Positions 1-5,488 of a stretch of 5,676 nt of DNA are shown in pieces; the stretch's first letter is position 1, and the number at the start of each line of letters is the position of its first letter. The notes below the pieces were generated by a model that saw nothing but the letters and a program-made list of their open reading frames with translations, did not search any database and was not told the DNA's origin. Source of the stretch: JAVBKP01 sp031553975 (lineage in GTDB: Bacteria > Bacillota > Clostridia > Peptostreptococcales > Anaerovoracaceae). Location: assembly GCA_031553975.1 (NCBI GenBank), contig JAVBKP010000155.1, positions 1-5,676 of the forward strand, written 5' to 3'. A program made the position numbers and the translations under genes.

Positions 1-617
1 TACTTAACATTGACAGTTATCAAGCAGGTAGTGAAGAAAACAAATGGTCTATTGATATAAAAACACCAGAGATTCAAGGGTTAGATGATAAAAATCTTGA
101 AAATAGCATCAATCAAGCATATCTACAAGAATCTAAAGATCTATACAATGGATTCATGGCAGAAATAGGCAACGTGCCAGCAAATGAAATGGCAAACAAA
201 GCCGTTGTTTCGGGCTATGAGGTAGTTGTGAATGATGGACAATTGTTAGTAATCCGTAGTTTTGTGGATGAAATAGCGGCTTCTGCTAAAGAAAGTCTTC
301 GTTATAAAACACTTGATGTACAAAAGCAGCAGATGCTTACATTGCCAAGCTTGTTCAAAGACGATAGCTATATTGCAATCATCAGCCAAAACATCAAGGA
401 CCAAATGAAACAAAACCCAGACAATTACTTTACAGACGATAATGGTGGGTTCAAACAAATTGCAGCCGATGCGAATTTCTTTATCAGCCAAGACAGAAAA
501 TTAGTGATTTCTTTTGATGAATACGAAGTTGCACCTGGGTTCATGGGTGTTTGCCAATTTGAGATTCCATCAGATTTGATACAAGATATTCTCGTTAGCA
601 ATGAATATGTAAAATAA
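1..617 (+). CDS. RsiV-like DUF4163/DUF3298 protein, C-terminal part (5' end outside window)
   Basis: The open frame runs from the left edge (first full codon at 3) to TAA at 615-617, giving 204 residues; the ATG at 156 is internal because the domain starts well before it. Residues about 14-110 match DUF4163 (WSIDIKTPEIQGL near the start). Residues about 115-200 match DUF3298, with the hallmark LVISFDEYEVAPGFMG followed by FEIP. This pair of domains forms the extracytoplasmic part of RsiV, the anti-sigma factor of SigV that binds lysozyme in Bacillus subtilis, and also occurs in other secreted or membrane-anchored clostridial proteins. No membrane segment lies in the visible part; an N-terminal anchor, if present, is upstream. 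Whether it is an anti-sigma factor therefore cannot be decided here. A terminator follows 30 bases after the stop. The domain call is secure, the RsiV role only possible. Confidence 0.85.
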   Translation, partial: LNIDSYQAGSEENKWSIDIKTPEIQGLDDKNLENSINQAYLQESKDLYNGFMAEIGNVPANEMANKAVVSGYEVVVNDGQLLVIRSFVDEIAASAKESLRYKTLDVQKQQMLTLPSLFKDDSYIAIISQNIKDQMKQNPDNYFTDDNGGFKQIAADANFFISQDRKLVISFDEYEVAPGFMGVCQFEIPSDLIQDILVSNEYVK

Positions 618-647
618 AGACTTACTTCACATATTTAGGTCATAATT

Positions 648-680
648 AAAAGATGCCGTAAAACTATGGCATCTTTTTTT
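648..680 (+). terminator. Rho-independent terminator of the DUF3298 gene
   Basis: The arms AAAAGATGCCGTA (648-660) and TATGGCATCTTTT (665-677) pair over 13 bp with one G-U pair around an AAAC loop, and the T run continues to 680. It sits 30 bases after the stop of the DUF3298 gene and separates it from the next operon. Confidence 0.88.
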
Positions 681-786
681 CTGCTTTGCCATCACCAAAA
701 CTCTTGCCACCGCCCCAAAATCCTCCTCCATGGAGATAGATGAGAGTTGGACGCACAGTTTCATGATGGTTATCAGTATAGATCTT
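664..786 (-). pseudogene. Remnant of an alpha/beta-hydrolase gene (HGGG oxyanion motif)
   Basis: Read on the minus strand from 786 to the TAG at 664-666, this stretch gives about 40 residues including RPTLIYLHGGGFWGGG and then KSFGDGKAEKK. The pattern PTLIYLHGGGF is the oxyanion-hole strand and loop of alpha/beta hydrolases of the HSL/esterase type (alpha/beta hydrolase fold-3 and related families), and KIYTDNHHET just before it resembles the usual linker. An in-frame TGA at 787-789 lies immediately upstream, no start codon with a ribosome site is visible, and the frame ends shortly after the motif by running into the terminator hairpin. No nucleophile-elbow GxSxG region remains. I infer a decayed gene fragment. 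It is not related in sequence to the intact hydrolase at 2547-3269, which has LHGS instead of HGGG. The motif is clear; the history is inference. Confidence 0.55.
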
Positions 787-859
787 TCACACGTTCGGTA
801 TATAGGGTAGGCAGTACGTTGGATTTATGATACGATAGAAGTGTAAAAAAATTATGAAT

Positions 860-871
860 GAGGTCAAAAAA
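860..871 (+). promoter_or_regulatory. Ribosome binding site that decides the MprF-like start
   Basis: GAGGT at 860-864 lies seven bases before the ATG at 872. The in-frame ATG at 854 would place this Shine-Dalgarno element inside the coding region and has only A-rich sequence upstream, so 872 is the preferred start. No convincing sigma-A promoter was found between 681 and 853. Confidence 0.6.
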
Positions 872-2557
872 ATGAAAAAATATTTTCAAAATGTAGCAAT
901 ATTTCTACTTGTGTTGATTGGCATAAAAAACCTTTTAGCAACATTGCCACTGCGATTTACCCAGCGAATGGAACACTTTTATGGAACTGTCATCCACCCA
1001 GAAGAGGCGGCTGTTCATCAAATGCTCACTTTTTTTCTCGGACTTTTGATGTTACTTGTTGCCTATCGGTTATATAAAAAGGTACGACTTGCATGGATTA
1101 TGGAAGTTTCATTGCTTTTTATAACAATTGTGATGCAAGTAATCCGATTTCACAGATTTACAGTACCAATTATAATAGTAGAGTTTTTCGTACTGGTGGT
1201 ATTGCTCGTTACATACAAAGATTTTGGCAGAAAGCCTAGGCGCTTGACCGTAAAGAAATCACTTTCATTTATCGCGGTATCTCTTGCCATATTGCTGATC
1301 AGCGGAACAGCTGGTATATTTGTGATGAAAGGGCACTTAACCAATGTTCACGATATTTACGATGCTTTTTCAGGTGCCATCAAACTTTTTATTTTTATGG
1401 ATAAAAGCGTTTTAACGACAACCAGCGTATTTTCAAGAATATACGTAGAGACATTAATTGATATCAATTGGATCTGCATTTTTGCGGCAGTATTTTTGTT
1501 ATTAAAACCCATGATATACAATCCAATTATTACAAAACGCCATAGAGATAAGGTCAGAAAGCTGGTATTAGACCATGGACAGAATCCTATGTCTTATCTT
1601 GCACTAGAAAGAGATAAACAGTATTTTTTTGGTACTAAGGTAGATGGCGTTTGTGCTTATACCATTATCAGTGACGTTTTTGTTGTGTGTGGAGATATGA
1701 TCTGTGACCAGCAAGATGGTCCTGCGTTTCTCAGTGAAATCAAAGACTATTGTGGTAAAAATATGTATCAAATTCTCTTCATCAATATTACAGGCACCTT
1801 CACGCAAGACTACCAGGCAGGTGGATTTAACATGGTGAAATTAGGAGAGGACTGTTGTTTTAAACTATCGGAGTATAACCTTGTGGGCGGTAAAGTAGCC
1901 AAGGTGCGTGCCGCCATTAATCATGCTACAAAGGCAGGTATTAATGTATACGAATATAAGCCACTTGTAAAAAAAGATGAAAAAATCGAAAGTGATATTG
2001 CTGATATTACAGAAGAATGGCTTAGGACAAAAGGCGGATATGAACTACACTTTACTGTTGGGGGAACAGGGCTTTGGGACCCTCTTGATCGTCGGTATTT
2101 CTATTCAACTGATGAAAGTGGCAGAATGCTTGGCTTTGTTGTATTTTTGCCCTATCAAAATGGATATTTAGCCGATGTAACAAGACGTCGAAATAACGCC
2201 AGCCAAGGGGTTTTGGAAAAAATCATATATGAGGCATTCATGCAGTTTAAGGAAGAGGGCACCGAATGGGGGAATATGGGGCTTTCCTCTCTCTATAATA
2301 TTTCCGAGAGCGATAAAGCAAATTTTACAGAGAAATTATTTACCTATATTTACGACAATATGAACGATGGATTTGGCTTCAAACAGCTTCATCATGCGAA
2401 AGAAAAATACGCGCCTACCCACTGGGTGCCACGTTACCTTGCTTTTTATCCCAAGATATTTACGCCAAAACTTGCCATTGCTTTGGTGCGTTGCCAATTT
2501 AAGACAGGCATAGCCAAGATGATATTTTCTGAGGTATTTAAGAAAAATGAAAAGTGA
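872..2557 (+). CDS. MprF-like aminoacyl-phosphatidylglycerol synthase family protein (DUF2156), short membrane domain
   Basis: This 561-residue membrane protein resembles MprF, which moves an amino acid (Lys or Ala) from aminoacyl-tRNA to phosphatidylglycerol on the cytoplasmic face and lowers negative surface charge. About six hydrophobic segments lie near residues 7-24, 50-67, 73-91, 97-115, 130-151 and 197-216. The catalytic tandem-GNAT DUF2156 region spans about 223-529 and includes YLALERDKQYFF (242-253), FTVGG (394-398), DVTRRR (435-440, matching the family DxMRR element) and FGFKQLHHAKEKYAP (501-515), followed by W518 and R521. Full MprF is about 840 residues with some 14 helices, so most of the flippase part is absent. 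Such short forms exist in other bacteria. An upstream in-frame ATG at 854 would add six residues. The last 11 bases overlap the following hydrolase gene. The family is certain; amino acid and lipid acceptor cannot be read from sequence. Confidence 0.88.
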   Translation: MKKYFQNVAIFLLVLIGIKNLLATLPLRFTQRMEHFYGTVIHPEEAAVHQMLTFFLGLLMLLVAYRLYKKVRLAWIMEVSLLFITIVMQVIRFHRFTVPIIIVEFFVLVVLLVTYKDFGRKPRRLTVKKSLSFIAVSLAILLISGTAGIFVMKGHLTNVHDIYDAFSGAIKLFIFMDKSVLTTTSVFSRIYVETLIDINWICIFAAVFLLLKPMIYNPIITKRHRDKVRKLVLDHGQNPMSYLALERDKQYFFGTKVDGVCAYTIISDVFVVCGDMICDQQDGPAFLSEIKDYCGKNMYQILFINITGTFTQDYQAGGFNMVKLGEDCCFKLSEYNLVGGKVAKVRAAINHATKAGINVYEYKPLVKKDEKIESDIADITEEWLRTKGGYELHFTVGGTGLWDPLDRRYFYSTDESGRMLGFVVFLPYQNGYLADVTRRRNNASQGVLEKIIYEAFMQFKEEGTEWGNMGLSSLYNISESDKANFTEKLFTYIYDNMNDGFGFKQLHHAKEKYAPTHWVPRYLAFYPKIFTPKLAIALVRCQFKTGIAKMIFSEVFKKNEK

Positions 2558-3269
2558 GTTTAGAGAAGGTTATGTAAGATGCGATCATGTGATTTTACAT
2601 TATAAAAGTTATGGGGACGGGATGCCACTGATCATGCTGCATGGTAGTATGCAAAACACAAGCGTATTTAAGAATCAAGTGACGTTTTTTAAAGACAAAT
2701 ATCGTGTCATTACGGTAGATAGCAGGGGACACGGACAGTCAAGTTATGGCAGCAAAAGGCTGTCTATTGATGTGATGTCTGATGATATTTTAGCTGTTAT
2801 GGACACGCTTCAGATGGAAGATGCTATTTTGCTGGGCTTCAGCGATGGCGGTAATATTGCACTAAAAATGGCGAGCAAAGCGCCAACAAGAGTGTCGGCA
2901 CTGGTTGTGATCGGTGCCAACATTCAGGTAGAAGGGCTTAGAGCCTTTATAAGAATTCCAGTGAAGCTTGGACATGGTCTTTTACATCTGTTGAGGTTCA
3001 TCCCATCTTGTGACAAGCTTTATCAAAAAATATGGCTGATTGCAAAGGAACCGAATATTGCCCCTGACGAACTACACCGTATTGAGGCACAAACCCTTTG
3101 CCTAGCAGGTCGGTGGGATATTGTAAAGGAAGCACACTCAAGACATATTGCCAGCGAAATTAAAAATGCAGAGCTTAAGATTGTTGGCGGTGCCAGCCAT
3201 AATCTGCTTGGTGAAAAACCAAATGAAATCAACCGATTGATACAAGATTTTTTGCTTGGACTAGAATAA
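2547..3269 (+). CDS. Alpha/beta-fold hydrolase, cytoplasmic, coupled to the MprF-like gene
   Basis: This is a 240-residue alpha/beta hydrolase with all landmarks in order. The oxyanion-hole strand is PLIMLHGS (27-34) and VITVDSRGHGQS (54-65) is the classic strand and turn. The nucleophile elbow GFSDGG (97-102) has Ser99. The acid is probably Asp191 in LAGRWDIV and the base His218 in GGASHN. The cap between about 131 and 175 is short and hydrophobic. There is no signal peptide or membrane segment, so it should act in the cytosol or at the inner membrane face. The start overlaps the MprF-like stop by 11 bases, with GAGG at 2531-2534 as a distant ribosome site, so translational coupling is likely. 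Substrate is unknown: an esterase, lipase or aminoacyl-lipid hydrolase role would all fit. The overlap with a lipid aminoacyltransferase gene makes the last worth testing. No terminator follows it. Confidence 0.87.
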   Translation: MKSEFREGYVRCDHVILHYKSYGDGMPLIMLHGSMQNTSVFKNQVTFFKDKYRVITVDSRGHGQSSYGSKRLSIDVMSDDILAVMDTLQMEDAILLGFSDGGNIALKMASKAPTRVSALVVIGANIQVEGLRAFIRIPVKLGHGLLHLLRFIPSCDKLYQKIWLIAKEPNIAPDELHRIEAQTLCLAGRWDIVKEAHSRHIASEIKNAELKIVGGASHNLLGEKPNEINRLIQDFLLGLE

Positions 3270-3313
3270 ATATCACTAATATGTACAAACTTAAACAAAA
3301 ATAATTTCCACAT

Positions 3314-3329
3314 TGTTGAAACGGAAACA
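3314..3329. promoter_or_regulatory. MarR operator site 1 (marR promoter)
   Basis: TGTTGAAACGGAAACA shares the 3' half-site GGAAACA and the 5' TGTT with two further sites at the pump promoter. It covers the -35 hexamer of the marR promoter, so bound protein would block RNA polymerase. That MarR binds here is inferred from position and recurrence. Confidence 0.6.
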
Positions 3330-3344
3330 AAACTCATATATACT
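3316..3344 (+). promoter_or_regulatory. Sigma-A promoter of the marR gene
   Basis: TTGAAA (3316-3321), a 17-base spacer and TATACT (3339-3344) fit the housekeeping consensus. Transcription would start near 3351, giving a leader of about 26 bases before the ATG at 3377. Operator site 1 overlaps the -35 element. The 107-base gap after the hydrolase holds this promoter and no terminator, so some readthrough from the upstream operon is possible. Confidence 0.7.
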
Positions 3345-3376
3345 ATTATAATGTAGAAAATACGGGAGGGCAAGGT

Positions 3377-3850
3377 ATGAATAAAGAAGATCAAGTCATG
3401 ATGAGCTTTAGGACGTTGTTTAACAAGCTGGCATGGCTAAATAAGGTGAAGATGGAAAAAAGCCTCAAGGGCTATAAATCGGCTGAAGTCCATTATATTC
3501 AGTGCATTGGAAGCAATGTAGATCCCAACGTGACAACCCTTGCAGAATCACTTTATATGACCAGAGGGGCCATCAGCAAAATCACAAAAAAACTTATGGA
3601 AAAGGGCATTGTAGAAAGCTACCAGAAGCCTGACAATAAAAAAGAAATTTATTTTCGTTTGACATCCCAAGGGGAATCCATTCACAAAGTCCATGAAGAG
3701 CTGCACCAAGAGTTCAAAGACAGGGACAAAGTGGTATTTGAGCAAGTGAGCGAGGCGCAATTTGACAGTCTGCTCAAATTCGTAGAAAAGTACAGCAAGC
3801 ATCTAGATGCAGAGATAGAGAAACAAAGTATAGATAATAGACCTGAATAA
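3377..3850 (+). CDS. MarR-family transcriptional repressor
   Basis: This 157-residue protein has the size and layout of MarR dimeric winged-helix regulators. Helices for dimerisation lie at both ends (about 5-30 and 100-145). The winged helix-turn-helix spans about 50-98: NVTTLAESLYMTRGAISK (51-68) is the helix-turn-helix, with recognition helix near 62-75, and PDNKKEIYFRLTSQG (85-99) is the wing. The start is set by a very strong ribosome site, GGGAGGG at 3364-3370, six bases from the ATG. It lies directly upstream of an MFS pump, and the same 16-bp motif occurs at both promoters, so autorepression plus pump repression is the likely job, relieved by a small toxic ligand. Cys43 is the only cysteine. 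A redox role through it is conceivable but unsupported. The ligand is unknown. Confidence 0.9.
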   Translation: MNKEDQVMMSFRTLFNKLAWLNKVKMEKSLKGYKSAEVHYIQCIGSNVDPNVTTLAESLYMTRGAISKITKKLMEKGIVESYQKPDNKKEIYFRLTSQGESIHKVHEELHQEFKDRDKVVFEQVSEAQFDSLLKFVEKYSKHLDAEIEKQSIDNRPE

Positions 3851-3869
3851 ACTTGAATAGCCATATATC

Positions 3870-3910
3870 AAAGACAGTCTAACTCAATTGTGAGAAAGGC
3901 TGTTTTTTTT
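3870..3910 (+). terminator. Rho-independent terminator after marR
   Basis: ACAGTCT (3874-3880) pairs with AGGCTGT (3897-3903) with one wobble. After an AA/AA internal loop, CTCA (3883-3886) pairs with TGAG (3891-3894) around ATTG, and the T run extends through 3910. It separates marR from the pump, which then uses its own promoter. Confidence 0.85.
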
Positions 3911-3920
3911 ACATTTATTT

Positions 3921-3936
3921 TGTTGACACGGAAACA
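3921..3936. promoter_or_regulatory. MarR operator site 2 (pump -35 region)
   Basis: TGTTGACACGGAAACA differs from site 1 at a single base, and both continue with AAAC. The -35 hexamer begins at the third base of the motif in both, so the register against RNA polymerase is identical at the two promoters. Confidence 0.65.
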
Positions 3937-3951
3937 AAACCATGATAAGAT
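3923..3951 (+). promoter_or_regulatory. Sigma-A promoter of the MFS pump gene
   Basis: A perfect -35 TTGACA (3923-3928) is followed by a 17-base spacer and TAAGAT (3946-3951), which has an extended -10 TG at 3943-3944. Transcription should begin near 3958. Operator site 2 overlaps the -35 element and site 3 covers the start region, so the promoter looks strong but tightly repressed. Confidence 0.75.
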
Positions 3952-3958
3952 GTAAATA

Positions 3959-3974
3959 TGTTTCCAAGGAAACA
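3959..3974. promoter_or_regulatory. MarR operator site 3 (perfect palindrome at the pump start site)
   Basis: TGTTTCCAAGGAAACA has 7-bp perfect arms (TGTTTCC and GGAAACA) around AA. It is the most symmetric of the three copies and fits a dimeric winged-helix regulator. Its centre is 38 bases downstream of the centre of site 2, and it lies at about +1 to +16 of the predicted transcript. Confidence 0.72.
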
Positions 3975-4003
3975 AAACTCAACACCTGAAAGGAAAACTA
4001 AAA

Positions 4004-5236
4004 ATGAACAAATTTAAACTACAAAATCAGCAAAGTACAGAGCAAGCTGTAGATAAGAAGGCATTGCTATTTGGCCTTATGTCTGTGCTGCTGATGGGAA
4101 TAGGCTTTGGTGTGATAACACCTGTGGTGCCATTCTTAGTGGCACCGTACACAAATACACCAGAGCAACAAGCCACAGCGGTTACGCTGCTCATTTCTGT
4201 CTATGCATTTTGCGTATTCTTTGCAGCCCCGGGACTTGGTGCTTTGAGCGATAGATTTGGCCGTCGTCCACTGCTCTTACTATGCCTTTTGGGCTCGGCA
4301 GTGGGATATATAGTCTTTGGTATAGGAGGAGCGTTATGGGTACTATTCTTGGGACGTATCATAGAAGGAATCACAGGGGGGAGCATAAGTACGATCTACG
4401 CTTATTTTGCAGACATTACACCTAGCCAGCAACGGACCAAATACTTTGGGTGGGTAAGTGCATTTGCAGGAGCAGGTTTTATCATTGGACCCACCTTAGG
4501 AGGCTTGCTTGCCAAGTTTGGTTATGCAACACCTATGTATGTTGGCGCTTGCATAACCATATTAAATGTAATATTTGGATTCTTTTTCATGCCAGAGAGC
4601 CTCAATACGAAAAATAGACTGAAAGAAATTCCTCTTATGCGGTTGAATCCATTCACACAGCTTGTAAGTATACTTTCTATGAAAACAATTAAAAGACTGC
4701 TGATGGCAGCGTTTTTGTTGTGGATACCTGCTGGGGCCTTGCAAGCCATTGTCTCACAATTCACAATTGATACTTTTCACTGGACACCAGCGCTAATAGG
4801 GCTGATATACTCCATTATAGGCGCGCAAGATATTATTTCTCAGGCTTTCATAATGCCATTGCTCCTAAAAAAACTCAGTGACAAGCAAATAGCAATGCTT
4901 GGAATGGTTTCTGAGATGATAGCCTATGGATTGATTGGAGCATCAGCATTGTTTTCATTGGTGCCACTTTTCATCGGGGGCATGTTTGTATTCGGGTTTG
5001 GTGACTCCATCTTTGGGCCTTCCTTCAATGGAATGATTTCCAAATCTGTGGATGGTAGAGAGCAAGGTAGGGTGCTAGGCGGCAGCCAATCCATTCAATC
5101 TTTAGCAAGAATACTAGGTCCTATTATGGGCGGACAAATCTATGTATCACTTGGTCATGCCTCCCCTGGTTTTATGGGTGCCATCCTCATAGCTTGCGCA
5201 ATAGTGGTTTTGTCATATCACAAAAAAGCCATTTGA
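4004..5236 (+). CDS. MFS multidrug/tetracycline-type efflux transporter (TetA-like, 12 membrane segments)
   Basis: This 410-residue inner-membrane protein has the length and hydropathy of 12-helix drug:proton antiporters. Motif A is GALSDRFGRR (79-88) in the loop after helix 2. Motif B is LGRIIEG (116-122) with Arg118. The antiporter motif C is GAGFIIGPTLGG (156-167). A second-half motif-A-like loop is near LLLKKLSD (286-293), and SLARILGPIMGG (366-377) lies in helix 11. The overall pattern resembles the TetA/TCR group, but family membership does not fix the substrate: tetracycline, macrolides, dyes or native metabolites are all possible. The start has AAAGGA at 3989-3994, nine bases upstream. 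The gene has its own promoter with two operator copies and is the evident target of the adjacent MarR. The final codons form the left arm of a large inverted repeat. Confidence 0.9.
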   Translation: MNKFKLQNQQSTEQAVDKKALLFGLMSVLLMGIGFGVITPVVPFLVAPYTNTPEQQATAVTLLISVYAFCVFFAAPGLGALSDRFGRRPLLLLCLLGSAVGYIVFGIGGALWVLFLGRIIEGITGGSISTIYAYFADITPSQQRTKYFGWVSAFAGAGFIIGPTLGGLLAKFGYATPMYVGACITILNVIFGFFFMPESLNTKNRLKEIPLMRLNPFTQLVSILSMKTIKRLLMAAFLLWIPAGALQAIVSQFTIDTFHWTPALIGLIYSIIGAQDIISQAFIMPLLLKKLSDKQIAMLGMVSEMIAYGLIGASALFSLVPLFIGGMFVFGFGDSIFGPSFNGMISKSVDGREQGRVLGGSQSIQSLARILGPIMGGQIYVSLGHASPGFMGAILIACAIVVLSYHKKAI

Positions 5237-5259
5237 ATCAATGTTTTTTTGTGATATGA
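5213..5259. repeat. Inverted repeat with 15-bp perfect arms spanning the pump stop codon
   Basis: TCATATCACAAAAAA (5213-5227) and TTTTTTGTGATATGA (5245-5259) are exact reverse complements separated by 17 bases. A wobble, a C-G pair and a short ATT/AAT stem extend the hairpin into the loop. The left arm encodes the last pump residues and the pump TGA is in the loop. Each direction of reading gives a small hairpin followed by a T run, so it could act as a weak two-way terminator. It also contains a promoter for the next gene. Confidence 0.7.
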
Positions 5260-5260
5260 T
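5233..5260 (+). promoter_or_regulatory. Probable promoter of the 60-residue gene, inside the inverted repeat
   Basis: TTGAAT (5233-5238), a 16-base spacer and TATGAT (5255-5260), with an extended -10 TG at 5252-5253, make a plausible sigma-A promoter. The -35 overlaps the pump stop codon and the -10 lies in the right arm of the repeat. A poorer alternative is TTGTGA (5249-5254) with TATAAC (5271-5276). Confidence 0.5.
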
Positions 5261-5297
5261 ACAGTTAATATATAACGAAAAAAAGGGGGAAATATTC

Positions 5298-5480
5298 ATG
5301 CAAAAAGTAGTATGGGTTAGGAGCAATATCAAGATGATAGGTGCCAAAGAAGATGATGGTTTGCAGGTGGTAAATGAGCTTTTGGAAAATGGTTGGATAG
5401 TAAAACACATTTCCGCTTGCGCCGTGGGGGATAGCTTAGTTTCTGGACAGGCGTACGTTGTGGTAGAAAAGCACGAGTGA
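5298..5480 (+). CDS. Small conserved-looking protein, 60 residues, possibly DUF4177-like
   Basis: The start at 5298 is set by GGGGGA at 5285-5290, seven bases upstream; an in-frame ATG at 5241 would add 19 residues but lies in the inverted repeat without a ribosome site. The protein has no signal peptide or membrane segment. Its pattern is strand (KVVWVRS), a helix with LQVVNELLENGWIV (22-35), then two strands (HISACAV and QAYVVVEK). This beta-alpha-beta-beta shape with a GW after the helix resembles small DUF4177-type proteins, whose function is unknown, but the match is by eye only. It probably has its own promoter and converges with the gene on the minus strand, the stops being eight bases apart. 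I do not recognise a specific function. Confidence 0.65.
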   Translation: MQKVVWVRSNIKMIGAKEDDGLQVVNELLENGWIVKHISACAVGDSLVSGQAYVVVEKHE

Positions 5481-5488
5481 TAGCAATC

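Noticed and set aside
246..491. Minus-strand open frame of 81 codons
   Set aside because: It is opposite the conserved DUF4163/DUF3298 coding sequence and has no domain pattern or ribosome site.
664..786. Glycine-rich C-terminal tail of a TPM-type membrane protein on the minus strand
   Set aside because: The glycines occur within the PTLIYLHGGGF context, which fits an alpha/beta-hydrolase oxyanion hole much better than a TPM tail.
747..836. Sigma-A promoter for the MprF-like operon
   Set aside because: TTGGAC (747) and TATGAT (826) are isolated half-elements. No pair has acceptable spacing, so no promoter is called.
3347..3352. TATAAT as the -10 of the marR promoter
   Set aside because: It matches the -10 consensus perfectly, but 16-18 bases upstream there is only GGAAAC-like sequence. 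TATACT at 3339 has a TTGAAA at exactly 17 bases.
3023..3394. Minus-strand open frame of 123 codons
   Set aside because: It lies opposite the catalytic C-terminal half of the hydrolase and the marR promoter, has no ribosome site and shows no family pattern; it is a shadow of the plus-strand gene.
5241..5297. Upstream in-frame start for the small protein
   Set aside because: The ATG at 5241 lies in the inverted repeat, upstream of the predicted transcription start, and has no Shine-Dalgarno element. The added residues do not resemble a signal peptide.
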